Source of the DNA: Novosphingobium sp.
Lineage (GTDB): Bacteria > Pseudomonadota > Alphaproteobacteria > Sphingomonadales > Sphingomonadaceae
Assembly: GCA_009885425.1 (NCBI GenBank)
Contig: VFKS01000317.1
Location: forward strand, 1 to 6,094
Length of the DNA stretch: 6,094 nt
Reading direction: 5' to 3'
Of the stretch, positions 1 to 5,532 are shown piece after piece. Position 1 is the stretch's first letter, and each line of letters opens with the position of its first letter. The position numbers were made by a program, and so were the translations under genes. The notes under the pieces are model-generated. The model made no database searches. It had not been told where the DNA came from and saw only the letters and a program-made list of their open reading frames with translations.

Positions 1-530
1 AATTCCAGGCCTCGCTGCGCTTCGCAGTCAAGGATCGTAATTCGAATGCTCTGGCTGCCTTGGCCAATCCGCAGATCAAGCTCGATTTCGGCGGGGGTGC
101 GGGCCGCAGTGCATTGATCGCGCGGCTCGGCGGCAAGGATCAGCGATCCTTGTGGCTTGAACTGGACCAGCTCGATGGGCTGGGCTGCGCCTATGATCCG
201 CAAACCAAAACGGCTGCGCTGCCGTGGTTTTTTGAGCAGGATTTGGCGCCGCAGGATCCCTTCGAAGTCCTGCTCGCGGCTGGGCCCAAGGTTGTCCTGC
301 GCGAAACAGCTGATGGCGAGGGCCGACCGGTTGCCGAACTATCATGGATACTGGTTGTGCCGCTGGATGAACCGGTGGCGAGCGGCATCTACCGCAAAGT
401 CTCGGTCGCCGGACACCCTCAAATCGGCTTTGTCGAAAGCGCTCAGTTGCGCAGCGCCATCGATTACCGTTTGATTGCAACACGCGGCAAATCAGGTTGG
501 CAGATCGATGCCTTTGTCGCTGGCGACTAG
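1..530 (+). CDS. Hypothetical protein, C-terminal part (5' end outside window)
   Basis: The reading frame is open from the first complete codon at position 3 to a TAG at 528-530, so about 175 residues are visible and the true start lies upstream. The visible part begins FQASLRFAVKDRNSNAL and ends GWQIDAFVAGD. An in-frame TTG at 60 could be read as a start, but the preceding residues continue smoothly into the rest, so I treat it as internal. No membrane segment, signal peptide or catalytic motif is visible in this part. The segment KLDFGGGAGR and the ending YRLIATRGKSGWQIDAFVAGD resemble, from memory, an uncharacterised protein family of sphingomonads, often secreted, but I cannot name a function. 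The gene runs towards the META lipoprotein gene and overlaps its stop codon by 4 bases. Coding status is well supported by length and codon bias; function is unknown. Confidence 0.8.
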   Translation, partial: FQASLRFAVKDRNSNALAALANPQIKLDFGGGAGRSALIARLGGKDQRSLWLELDQLDGLGCAYDPQTKTAALPWFFEQDLAPQDPFEVLLAAGPKVVLRETADGEGRPVAELSWILVVPLDEPVASGIYRKVSVAGHPQIGFVESAQLRSAIDYRLIATRGKSGWQIDAFVAGD

Positions 531-916
531 TTCATTCGTCGCAATTCCGCGCGGTGACCGCCGCCGGTCAGCAACAGTCGGTCGCCGCTGATCGTATACG
601 TGGGTGACGCACCAAGCAGGCTTCCAACTGCACTTTCCTGAACCATCACCCCTTCGCAGTACATTTGTGTCGAGATGATTGGCCCGGTCACCAGCTTGCC
701 TGGCTTGATCGTCAGGTTGCCGCCCATGCCATTGCAGCCAACATTGGCGCCGATCCGGTCCGCTTCGATCGTCAACAAGGCCTCATCTGAAATGGGCCTT
801 TGCCCATCGATGCTGACAAATGCCCACTTGCTTCCCGCAAGCGAGGGCGCAGCGTTGCCAACTGTCGCGCAGGCAGCGAGGAGCGGGAGGGCGAACAGGG
901 CGATGTGTTTGATCAT
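527..916 (-). CDS. META domain lipoprotein (HslJ-like)
   Basis: This 129-residue protein starts with a short lipoprotein signal: positive residues at K3-H4, a hydrophobic stretch, then a lipobox LAAC with the lipidated cysteine at C16. It is therefore expected to be membrane-anchored and to face the periplasm. Residues 25-129 look like one META domain, as in HslJ, with W31 near its start and the core GCNGMGG (60-66) followed by the block around STQMYCEG (82-89). C61 and C87 could form a disulfide, which is inference. META/HslJ proteins are linked to heat-shock and novobiocin resistance in E. coli, but no biochemical activity is firmly established for this family. The ATG at 914-916 is the only reasonable start, because an in-frame TAG lies at 926-928. 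No clear Shine-Dalgarno sequence precedes it. It lies 43 nt after the RNA methyltransferase gene, so it could be read through from that operon or have its own promoter. Confidence 0.85.
   Translation of the reverse strand: MIKHIALFALPLLAACATVGNAAPSLAGSKWAFVSIDGQRPISDEALLTIEADRIGANVGCNGMGGNLTIKPGKLVTGPIISTQMYCEGVMVQESAVGSLLGASPTYTISGDRLLLTGGGHRAELRRMN
555..570. other. Small perfect hairpin inside the META gene 3' end
   Basis: TGACCG (555-560) and CGGTCA (565-570) are perfect inverted repeats around a 4-base loop. On the plus strand the hairpin begins 24 nt after the stop of the hypothetical gene, so it could help to end that transcript. There is no T-run after it, so it is not a classical intrinsic terminator, and it also falls within codons of the META protein. 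It may be chance. Confidence 0.3.
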
Positions 917-959
917 GCCAGCGTTCTAAACGGCCAAAGCTGATCGCCGGGTGAACCGC

Positions 960-1763
960 TCAGTCGAGGTGGGCCAGCGCCTCATAGGCCAGAACCGCGC
1001 CAGCCACCGCCGCGTTGAGGCTGTCGGCGCGGCCTTTCATCGGCAGCGTTACGCGCAAATCGCAGGCCAACTCGTATTCCTCGGGCAGGCCGCGGCTTTC
1101 GTTGCCGACCAGCAGGAAGCACGGCGCGGCATAGGGCGCAGCGCGGTAATCGACTGCATCGCGCAGGCTCGCCGCCACCAGCTGTCCGGGGCCGGAGCGT
1201 AGCCACGGCAGGAACTCCTCCCACCGCGCCTGGGCGATTTTCTGCGTGAACACCGCGCCCATGCTGGCCCGAACCGCCTCAACGCTGAACGGATCGGCGC
1301 AATCGTCGATCAGGATCAGTCCGCCGGCACCCACCGCATCGCCGGTTCGCAGCATCGTGCCTAGGTTGCCGGGATCGCGCAGCGCCTGCGCCACAAGCCA
1401 GATTTTCGCTGGTGAGCGGTCCAACGCGGCAAGGCTCGTATCAAATTCCGCGAAGACTGCTGCCACAGCCTGCGGGTTATCCTTGCCGGTGATTTTGCCC
1501 AGAAGGTCCGGCGCAAGTTCGAGCACTTCGCCGCCGGCCGCATGAACATCGGCTTCCAAAACATCGAGCAACGGATGCGGATCGCGTCCCGTCGCCATTA
1601 CCAGCACTTCGGGTAGGTGGCCGCTTGCCCGCGCATCGGTCAGCAACCGCAGCCCTTCAGCCAGGAATTTGCCCGAAGCCTTGCGGTGCTTTTTTTCGCG
1701 CAAAGCCCGCAGCGCCTTGACGGTAGGGTTGGAAAAACCGGTTATCAGGCGGCGTGTCGGCAC
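960..1763 (-). CDS. SpoU/TrmH-family RNA 2'-O-methyltransferase
   Basis: This 267-residue protein has the two-part build of RlmB/TsnR-type enzymes, which use S-adenosylmethionine to methylate a ribose 2'-OH in rRNA or tRNA. Residues ~6-105 form the substrate-binding domain (SpoU_sub_bind type, around KFLAEGLRLL, 32-41). Residues ~120-265 form the trefoil-knot SPOUT domain with all three motifs: motif 1 DPGNLGTMLRTGDAVGA (130-146, N133 and R139), motif 2 LLVGNESRGLPEE (217-229, E222), and motif 3 LPMKGRADSLNAAVAG (240-255, S248 and N250). The start is GTG at 1763. It is chosen because a GAGGA Shine-Dalgarno sits 7 nt upstream within the end of ptsH, and because the product then has normal family length. 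Only 3 nt separate it from the ptsH stop, so it is almost surely co-transcribed. The exact RNA target cannot be told from sequence alone, so I give no symbol. Confidence 0.92.
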   Translation of the reverse strand: MPTRRLITGFSNPTVKALRALREKKHRKASGKFLAEGLRLLTDARASGHLPEVLVMATGRDPHPLLDVLEADVHAAGGEVLELAPDLLGKITGKDNPQAVAAVFAEFDTSLAALDRSPAKIWLVAQALRDPGNLGTMLRTGDAVGAGGLILIDDCADPFSVEAVRASMGAVFTQKIAQARWEEFLPWLRSGPGQLVAASLRDAVDYRAAPYAAPCFLLVGNESRGLPEEYELACDLRVTLPMKGRADSLNAAVAGAVLAYEALAHLD

Positions 1764-1766
1764 GCC

Positions 1767-2045
1767 TCAATCCTCGCCGAAGCCGTCCTTGACCAGCCCA
1801 ATCAGCTTGGTCAGCGCAGCTTCTGCGCCATCGCCGGTTACGACTATTTCAATCGAATCGCCCTTCGCCGCGCCGAGCATCATCAGCCCCAGGATCGATG
1901 ATCCGGCGGCGTCGTTGCCGTCCTTTTCAACCTTGACCTGGACACTATCGCCCAACTTGGTGACAGCGTTGACGAATTTGGCGCTGGCCCGGGCGTGGAG
2001 ACCCCGGTTGTTGACGATTTCAACGCTGTCGCGAACCTCGTTCAT
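1767..2045 (-). CDS. ptsH: HPr family phosphocarrier protein
   Basis: HPr is the small cytoplasmic phosphocarrier that takes phosphate from enzyme I and passes it to EIIA proteins. This 92-residue protein has the active-site motif NRGLHARAS (13-21) with the phosphorylated histidine at H17. It also has the regulatory-site motif GSSILGLMMLG (48-58), in which S50 aligns with Ser46 of Gram-positive HPr, the target of HprK. Both sites intact next to an hprK gene suggest dual phosphorylation control. The length is normal for the family (85-95 residues). The ATG at 2043-2045 lies 21 nt after the EIIA stop and has only a G-rich stretch (GGGGGG) in front of it rather than a good Shine-Dalgarno. The C-terminal codons for GED contain the GAGGA used by the downstream methyltransferase gene. 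With no EIIB or EIIC in view, the role is probably regulatory; that last point is inference from the neighbours. Confidence 0.96.
   Translation of the reverse strand: MNEVRDSVEIVNNRGLHARASAKFVNAVTKLGDSVQVKVEKDGNDAAGSSILGLMMLGAAKGDSIEIVVTGDGAEAALTKLIGLVKDGFGED
1771..1775 (-). promoter_or_regulatory. Shine-Dalgarno for the methyltransferase GTG start
   Basis: GAGGA on the minus strand ends 7 nt before the GTG at 1763. It is embedded in the last codons (GAG GAT TGA) of ptsH. It supports the GTG start and translational linkage of the two genes. Confidence 0.65.
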
Positions 2046-2066
2046 AGCCCCCCACTTTCCCCGATT

Positions 2067-2471
2067 TCAGGCATCCTGGCCGAGAAATTCCGACGCGATT
2101 GTGATATAGTTACGGCCCGCATCGCGCGCTGCAACTACCGCCTTGTCGAGCCCCATGCAGCAGCGCGCCTTGGCCAGCCGGATCAGCATCGGCAAGTTGA
2201 TCCCGGCGATCACTTCGACCTTGCCCTTTTGCATCAGCGAAATTGCCAGGTTTGATGGCGTGCCCCCGAATAGGTCGGTTAGGATGATCACCCCTTCGCC
2301 CGCATCGACTTCAGCAATTGCGGCGGCGATTTCAGTGCGGCGCGCTTCCATATCGTCGTTGGGGCCAATGCAGATGGTTTTCACCGCTTCCTGGCGGCCG
2401 ACCACGTGCTGCATCGCGGCAACAAATTCTTGGGCAAGCTTGCCATGGGTAACCAGGATCAGACCGATCAT
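2067..2471 (-). CDS. PTS EIIA component, mannose (Man) type
   Basis: This is a 134-residue cytoplasmic EIIA domain of the mannose/fructose family, which accepts phosphate from HPr. The N-terminus MIGLILVTHGKLAQEF carries the phosphorylated histidine H9, and VIILTDLFGGTPSN (61-74) carries the conserved aspartate D66 that sits next to it in known structures. The frame is open upstream to an ATG at 2570, but those extra 33 residues are low-complexity and overlap rapZ. I choose the ATG at 2469-2471, which gives the family's usual start just before the first beta strand. A GGAG lies 12 nt before it, rather far. No EIIB or EIIC domain is fused or nearby, so a purely regulatory role is likely, as known for the incomplete PTS of many alphaproteobacteria. 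An oddity is a pair of adjacent cysteines, C104-C105. It lies between rapZ and ptsH in the same direction. Confidence 0.94.
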   Translation of the reverse strand: MIGLILVTHGKLAQEFVAAMQHVVGRQEAVKTICIGPNDDMEARRTEIAAAIAEVDAGEGVIILTDLFGGTPSNLAISLMQKGKVEVIAGINLPMLIRLAKARCCMGLDKAVVAARDAGRNYITIASEFLGQDA

Positions 2472-2509
2472 GCTGGATTTGCGCTCCGAACAGCTGTCCC
2501 CGCGATTCG

Positions 2510-2550
2510 TGCCGGGGGGTGGCGCAGGGCCATGGCGCGAAGCCCCGGCA
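2510..2550 (-). other. GC-rich hairpin just after the rapZ stop
   Basis: On the transcribed strand TGCCGGGG (2550 down to 2543) pairs perfectly with CCCCGGCA (2517 down to 2510), giving an 8-bp stem with a 25-nt loop. It begins 3 nt after the rapZ TGA. No T-run follows, so it is not a classical terminator. It may protect the 3' end of upstream mRNA or tune expression of the EIIA gene. The CCCCG arm can instead pair with CGGGG at 2502-2498, giving a smaller alternative hairpin. Confidence 0.5.
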
Positions 2551-2553
2551 TGG

Positions 2554-3471
2554 TCAATGCTTTCCTTCAACCAGATCGGCGGCGCGCGCGGTCAGGTTGC
2601 GGTGAACCAGGCTGGGGGCATAGCCCGCCGTCTGCAACGCCTTGGTGATTTCCTCTGCCACAAAGACCGAGCGGTGCCGCCCGCCTGTGCAGCCAAAGGC
2701 GACGTTGACGTAGGCTTTGCCCTGCGCCCGGTAGCGCGGCAGCAGCAGTTCGATCAGTTCGCGGATCCGGGTAAATGCCTCGGCAAAAGCCGGATCTTTG
2801 CGGATGTGTGCGGCCACGGCAGCGTCCTGGCCGGTCAACGGCCGCAGCACGTCGTCCCAGTGCGGGTTGTCGAGGAACCGCATATCGAACACCAGATCAG
2901 CGAGCGGCGGGGTGCCCCGGGAAAAGCCGAAGCTGGTAATACTGACGATCATTTCGGCCGGCGCGTCCTGCGAAAACCGTTCGCGGATCGCCTGCTGCAG
3001 ATCGTTGCTGGTAAAGTTGGTGGTCGAGATTACCAGATCGGCCCAGCGCCGCAGCGGCTCCATCGCCTCGCGTTCGGCCGCGATCCCGCTGGCAGCCGGC
3101 AGGTCCTGCGCCAAAGGATGGCGCCGCCGGGTCTCGTTATAGCGGCGTTCCAGCTCTTGCCCGGAGCAGTCGAGGAACAGCGTGGTGATTTCCAGATCTG
3201 CGCGCACGGCCAGTTTCTTGACCCGCTCGATTACTTTGGCCGGATCGAAGCCCCGCGTTCGCGAATCGAACCCGATCGCAAGCGGCGCCCGCAAATCTGC
3301 GCCCGCGCTGTCTGGGCTATCGAGCAACCGCCCGAGCAGCCGCACCGGAAAGTTATCAATCGCTTCCCAGCCCAGGTCTTCGAGCACCTTGAGCACAGTG
3401 GTCTTACCCGCACCGAGCAGGCCGGTGACCAGCAGCAAGCGTTGGCGGGCAGGGGTAGAAGTTTCGGGCAT
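2554..3471 (-). CDS. rapZ: RapZ/YvcJ-family P-loop nucleotide-binding protein
   Basis: This 305-residue protein is a full-length RapZ (family length about 280-300). The N-terminal P-loop domain has the Walker A motif GLLGAGKTT (17-25), the Walker-B-like TLFLD (97-101), and the family signature ETRRRHPL (113-120). The C-terminal domain has SITSFGFSRGTP (177-188), DLVFDMRFLDNPHW (192-205) and GCTGGRHRSV (260-269). This C-terminal domain is the RNA-binding and glucosamine-6-phosphate-sensing part in E. coli. There RapZ guides RNase E to the small RNA GlmZ and so controls glmS; the Bacillus homologue YvcJ hydrolyses GTP. Whether any such RNA partner exists in this organism cannot be seen here. 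The ATG at 3469-3471 is used because an in-frame TAG lies at 3481-3483, but it has no Shine-Dalgarno. Spacers of 79 and 82 nt flank the gene, each with a stable hairpin, unlike the tight spacing elsewhere in the cluster. Confidence 0.95.
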   Translation of the reverse strand: MPETSTPARQRLLLVTGLLGAGKTTVLKVLEDLGWEAIDNFPVRLLGRLLDSPDSAGADLRAPLAIGFDSRTRGFDPAKVIERVKKLAVRADLEITTLFLDCSGQELERRYNETRRRHPLAQDLPAASGIAAEREAMEPLRRWADLVISTTNFTSNDLQQAIRERFSQDAPAEMIVSITSFGFSRGTPPLADLVFDMRFLDNPHWDDVLRPLTGQDAAVAAHIRKDPAFAEAFTRIRELIELLLPRYRAQGKAYVNVAFGCTGGRHRSVFVAEEITKALQTAGYAPSLVHRNLTARAADLVEGKH

Positions 3472-3522
3472 AGTTGGCCGCTATAGATGGCCTTGCCTGC
3501 ACAGAATGTGAAGGGGCGAGCC

Positions 3523-3548
3523 GGGGCTGTCCCCGATGGGGACGCCCC
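3523..3548 (-). other. Strong GC-rich hairpin just after the hprK stop
   Basis: GGGGC (3523-3527) pairs with GCCCC (3544-3548) and GTCCCC (3529-3534) pairs with GGGGAC (3538-3543). This gives 11 base pairs with one bulged base (3528) and a 3-base loop. In the transcribed direction it begins 2 nt after the hprK TGA. The bases after it are CGGCTCGCCCC with no T-run, so full intrinsic termination is doubtful. A partial terminator, an RNA-processing stop or a 3' stabiliser between hprK and rapZ are possible. Confidence 0.55.
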
Positions 3549-3550
3549 GT

Positions 3551-3970
3551 TCAGCCCAGTCCGAACCGCTCCAGCGCAAGCTCGGCCTTCAGCGGCAGCG
3601 CTGCGCCATCCGGCCAAAGCCGGATCAGCGGCAGTATTACCCCGCACAGCTTGTCCTGCTGCGGCGTTTCGATGAACCGCGGGGCATCGGGATCGAGCCG
3701 CAGGATCAGCGCAACTGGCACATCGCTGACGGTCGGCCAGGGCAGCAGACCAAGGTTGCGGACCTCGATCAGGCCGGCGGTGTTGGGCGGGGGACTTGCC
3801 AGCAGACGGCCGTCGCTCCGTTCAAGGCTGACCCCGTCATCACCGATCAGCGCCGCGCCGCGATCGATCAGAGCTAAGGCGAGGCTGGTCTTGCCGATGC
3901 CGGGTGGCCCTTCGATCAGGATTGCACGGCCGCCAATCGCAACGCACGTCGCCTGATGGACCAGGCTCAT
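3551..3970 (-). CDS. hprK: HPr kinase/phosphorylase, short alphaproteobacterial form
   Basis: HprK phosphorylates a serine of HPr and can reverse this reaction. The 139-residue product corresponds only to the C-terminal catalytic domain; the N-terminal domain of the ~310-residue Gram-positive enzyme is absent, which is known as the normal state in alphaproteobacteria. It shows the Walker A motif GPPGIGKTS (21-29, K27), the acidic pair in LIGDDGVSL (D44-D45), and the HprK signature AGLIEVRNLGLL (65-76). The signature has N72 where glycine is usual in RG-L/I-G forms, a mild variation. A conserved histidine lies at H5. The ATG at 3968-3970 overlaps the chvG stop as ATGA, and GAGGA repeats in the acidic tail of chvG serve as Shine-Dalgarno, so translation is probably coupled. 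The natural substrate is expected to be the HPr encoded at 1767-2045, at S50. Confidence 0.93.
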   Translation of the reverse strand: MSLVHQATCVAIGGRAILIEGPPGIGKTSLALALIDRGAALIGDDGVSLERSDGRLLASPPPNTAGLIEVRNLGLLPWPTVSDVPVALILRLDPDAPRFIETPQQDKLCGVILPLIRLWPDGAALPLKAELALERFGLG

Positions 3971-5532
3971 CCCTCGTCATCCTCTTCCTCGGCGGTGGCT
4001 GGCAGGTCGAGCACCAGGCAGGCGCCGGTGCGGCCGTCCGGGCGGTCGGTGGCGGTCAGCGAGCCTTCGTGAGCCTCTGCGACCGTCCGGGCGATGGCCA
4101 GGCCGAGGCCGGAATGGCTGCCGAAGTCTTCTTCGGCCGGGCGCAGCGAATGGAACCGATCAAACACCTTGTCGCGCGCTTCGGGCGGGATGCCTGGTCC
4201 CTGATCGAGCACAGTCATGACAACCCGCTCATCATCGCGAGTCAGGATGACGCTGACTTCGCCCTGCGCCGGGGAAAAGGAAACGGCGTTGTCGAGCAGG
4301 TTTTCGATCACCCGCACCAGTCGCGGCTCGTCTCCCGGCACATCCCATGGACCGGGCCCGACCGGTGCCACCACCACGCTGCAGGCGCCATTCTCACCGC
4401 GTTCGGCGCGAGCCTTAACCAGCCCCTGGGTGAGCCGGTGAAGATCGACCGGGGTGAACTGGGTCCGGCTAAGCTCGGCGTCGATCCGGCTGGCCTCGGC
4501 GATTTCGGTCACCAGCCGGTCGATCCGCCGGACATCGTGGGCAGCAATTGCGGTGAGTTCGGCGCGGAGCTGCTCATCCTTGACCTTTTCGAGGCTTTCG
4601 AGCGCGCTGCGCAAGCTGGCCAAGGGGTTCTTGATTTCGTGTGCGACATCGGCGGCGAAGCTTTCAACCGCGTCAATCCGGCGGCGCAAGGCTCCGCTCA
4701 TGTCAGATAGCGCGCGGGCCAGCAGGCCGATCTCGTCGCCGCGCTCGGGTAGGCGCGGAACCTCGACCGCGCGGTCGCGGCCCAGCCGGACCCGGACGGC
4801 GGCGCGGACCAGCGCCCGCAGCGGCTGGACGATGGTTCGGGCCAGGAACAGCGAGAGCTGGATCGAGATCAGCAGGGTCACCGCCAATACGATCGCCAGT
4901 GTGCCGCGCGCATCCCGGACCGATTGGGTGATGTCCCGCGCGTTGCGCGTGACCAGCAGCAGCTCGCCATCGGCGCCAAGCGGGACGGCGGCGTTGATCA
5001 TTGGGGTTTCATCCGGCGCAGCGCGGGCGGCGATCACGCTCTTGCCAGCGCGCGCGGCAAGACCCAGTTCGGGCCAGGCGGCGGCGTTGTCAGGCGCTGG
5101 ATCGCGGTAACGCTCGCTGGTCTGCGAACCCAAAATCAACCGCATCCCGCCATCAATAACCCGCCCGCCGCGTTCGTACCAGCCCTCACTATCCGGATCG
5201 ACTAAGGCGAACGAGGGCGGACCAAGCACGAAACTGTCCATCGCCAGCGCGCCACTCGGATCGTACAGCCGCAACCGCAAATTCTGGCGCGTGCCGATCG
5301 CCCGGATAACAACTGCGCGCTCGGCCGGTGCGGCCCCCGCCAGTCCCGCAGCGGCAATTTCCGCCTCGGCCCGGGCCAGCTTGAAGCGTTCCTCGAACAG
5401 CTGCTTGCGGTAGGAATCGAGGTAGAACAGGCTGCCCGCCATCAACCCCAATGCGATGATGTTCACCGCAAGAATCCGCACCGTCAGCGAAGTGCGGCGA
5501 CGCCACGAGTTGCGGAGGCGGCGCTCAGCCAT
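3967..5532 (-). CDS. chvG: Sensor histidine kinase ChvG (envelope/acid-stress)
   Basis: This 521-residue inner-membrane kinase pairs with ChvI. A positively charged N-terminus ([10 protein letters not shown]) is followed by TM1 (~17-37), a periplasmic sensor region (~38-210), TM2 (~211-232), a HAMP linker (~232-285), the dimerisation domain with H-box [19 protein letters not shown] (phosphorylated H298), and an ATP-binding domain with N-box [12 protein letters not shown] (N411), G1 DQGPGIP (443-449) and G2 [10 protein letters not shown] (471-480). All catalytic motifs are intact. The frame is open upstream to an ATG at 5673, but that extra N-terminus is antisense-like, lies within chvI and would precede the membrane anchor. 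I choose the ATG at 5530-5532, which overlaps the chvI stop by 8 nt. In Agrobacterium, Sinorhizobium and Brucella, ChvG/ExoS/BvrS controls envelope and acid responses. The C-terminus is a strongly acidic tail (EEEDDEG) whose codons also act as the hprK ribosome-loading region. Confidence 0.93.
   Translation of the reverse strand: MAERRLRNSWRRRTSLTVRILAVNIIALGLMAGSLFYLDSYRKQLFEERFKLARAEAEIAAAGLAGAAPAERAVVIRAIGTRQNLRLRLYDPSGALAMDSFVLGPPSFALVDPDSEGWYERGGRVIDGGMRLILGSQTSERYRDPAPDNAAAWPELGLAARAGKSVIAARAAPDETPMINAAVPLGADGELLLVTRNARDITQSVRDARGTLAIVLAVTLLISIQLSLFLARTIVQPLRALVRAAVRVRLGRDRAVEVPRLPERGDEIGLLARALSDMSGALRRRIDAVESFAADVAHEIKNPLASLRSALESLEKVKDEQLRAELTAIAAHDVRRIDRLVTEIAEASRIDAELSRTQFTPVDLHRLTQGLVKARAERGENGACSVVVAPVGPGPWDVPGDEPRLVRVIENLLDNAVSFSPAQGEVSVILTRDDERVVMTVLDQGPGIPPEARDKVFDRFHSLRPAEEDFGSHSGLGLAIARTVAEAHEGSLTATDRPDGRTGACLVLDLPATAEEEDDEG
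3980..3990 (-). promoter_or_regulatory. Tandem GAGGA ribosome-binding motifs for hprK
   Basis: Two GAGGA motifs on the minus strand (3990-3986 and 3984-3980) lie in the codons for the acidic tail of ChvG. The nearer one ends 9 nt before the hprK ATG, a normal distance. Together with the ATGA overlap they support the chosen hprK start. Confidence 0.55.

Noticed and set aside
60..62. TTG as a start codon of the left-edge gene
   Set aside because: The frame is open to the window edge and the upstream residues (SLRFAVKDRNSNALAAL) look like continuous protein, so the gene is better read as truncated by the window.
917..959. Promoter or terminator between the methyltransferase and META genes
   Set aside because: A CGTT near 928-931 recalls the -10 of EcfG-type promoters, but no GGAAC stands 16-17 nt upstream. 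TTCACC with TAGAAC is spaced by 21 nt. No stable stem with a T-run is present. Nothing can be supported here.
2472..2570. Upstream extension of the EIIA gene by 33 codons to an ATG at 2570
   Set aside because: EIIA(Man) domains begin directly at the MIGLILVTHG strand. The extension overlaps the rapZ end and is low-complexity.
2143..3486. Long plus-strand open frame (447 codons) opposite rapZ and the EIIA gene
   Set aside because: It is antisense to two confidently identified genes, has low-complexity R/P/A/G-rich composition and no recognisable domain. Long antisense frames are common in GC-rich genomes.
3904..4710. Plus-strand open frame of 268 codons opposite chvG
   Set aside because: It is a GC-bias shadow of the histidine kinase gene, with no family resemblance and no upstream ribosome site of note.
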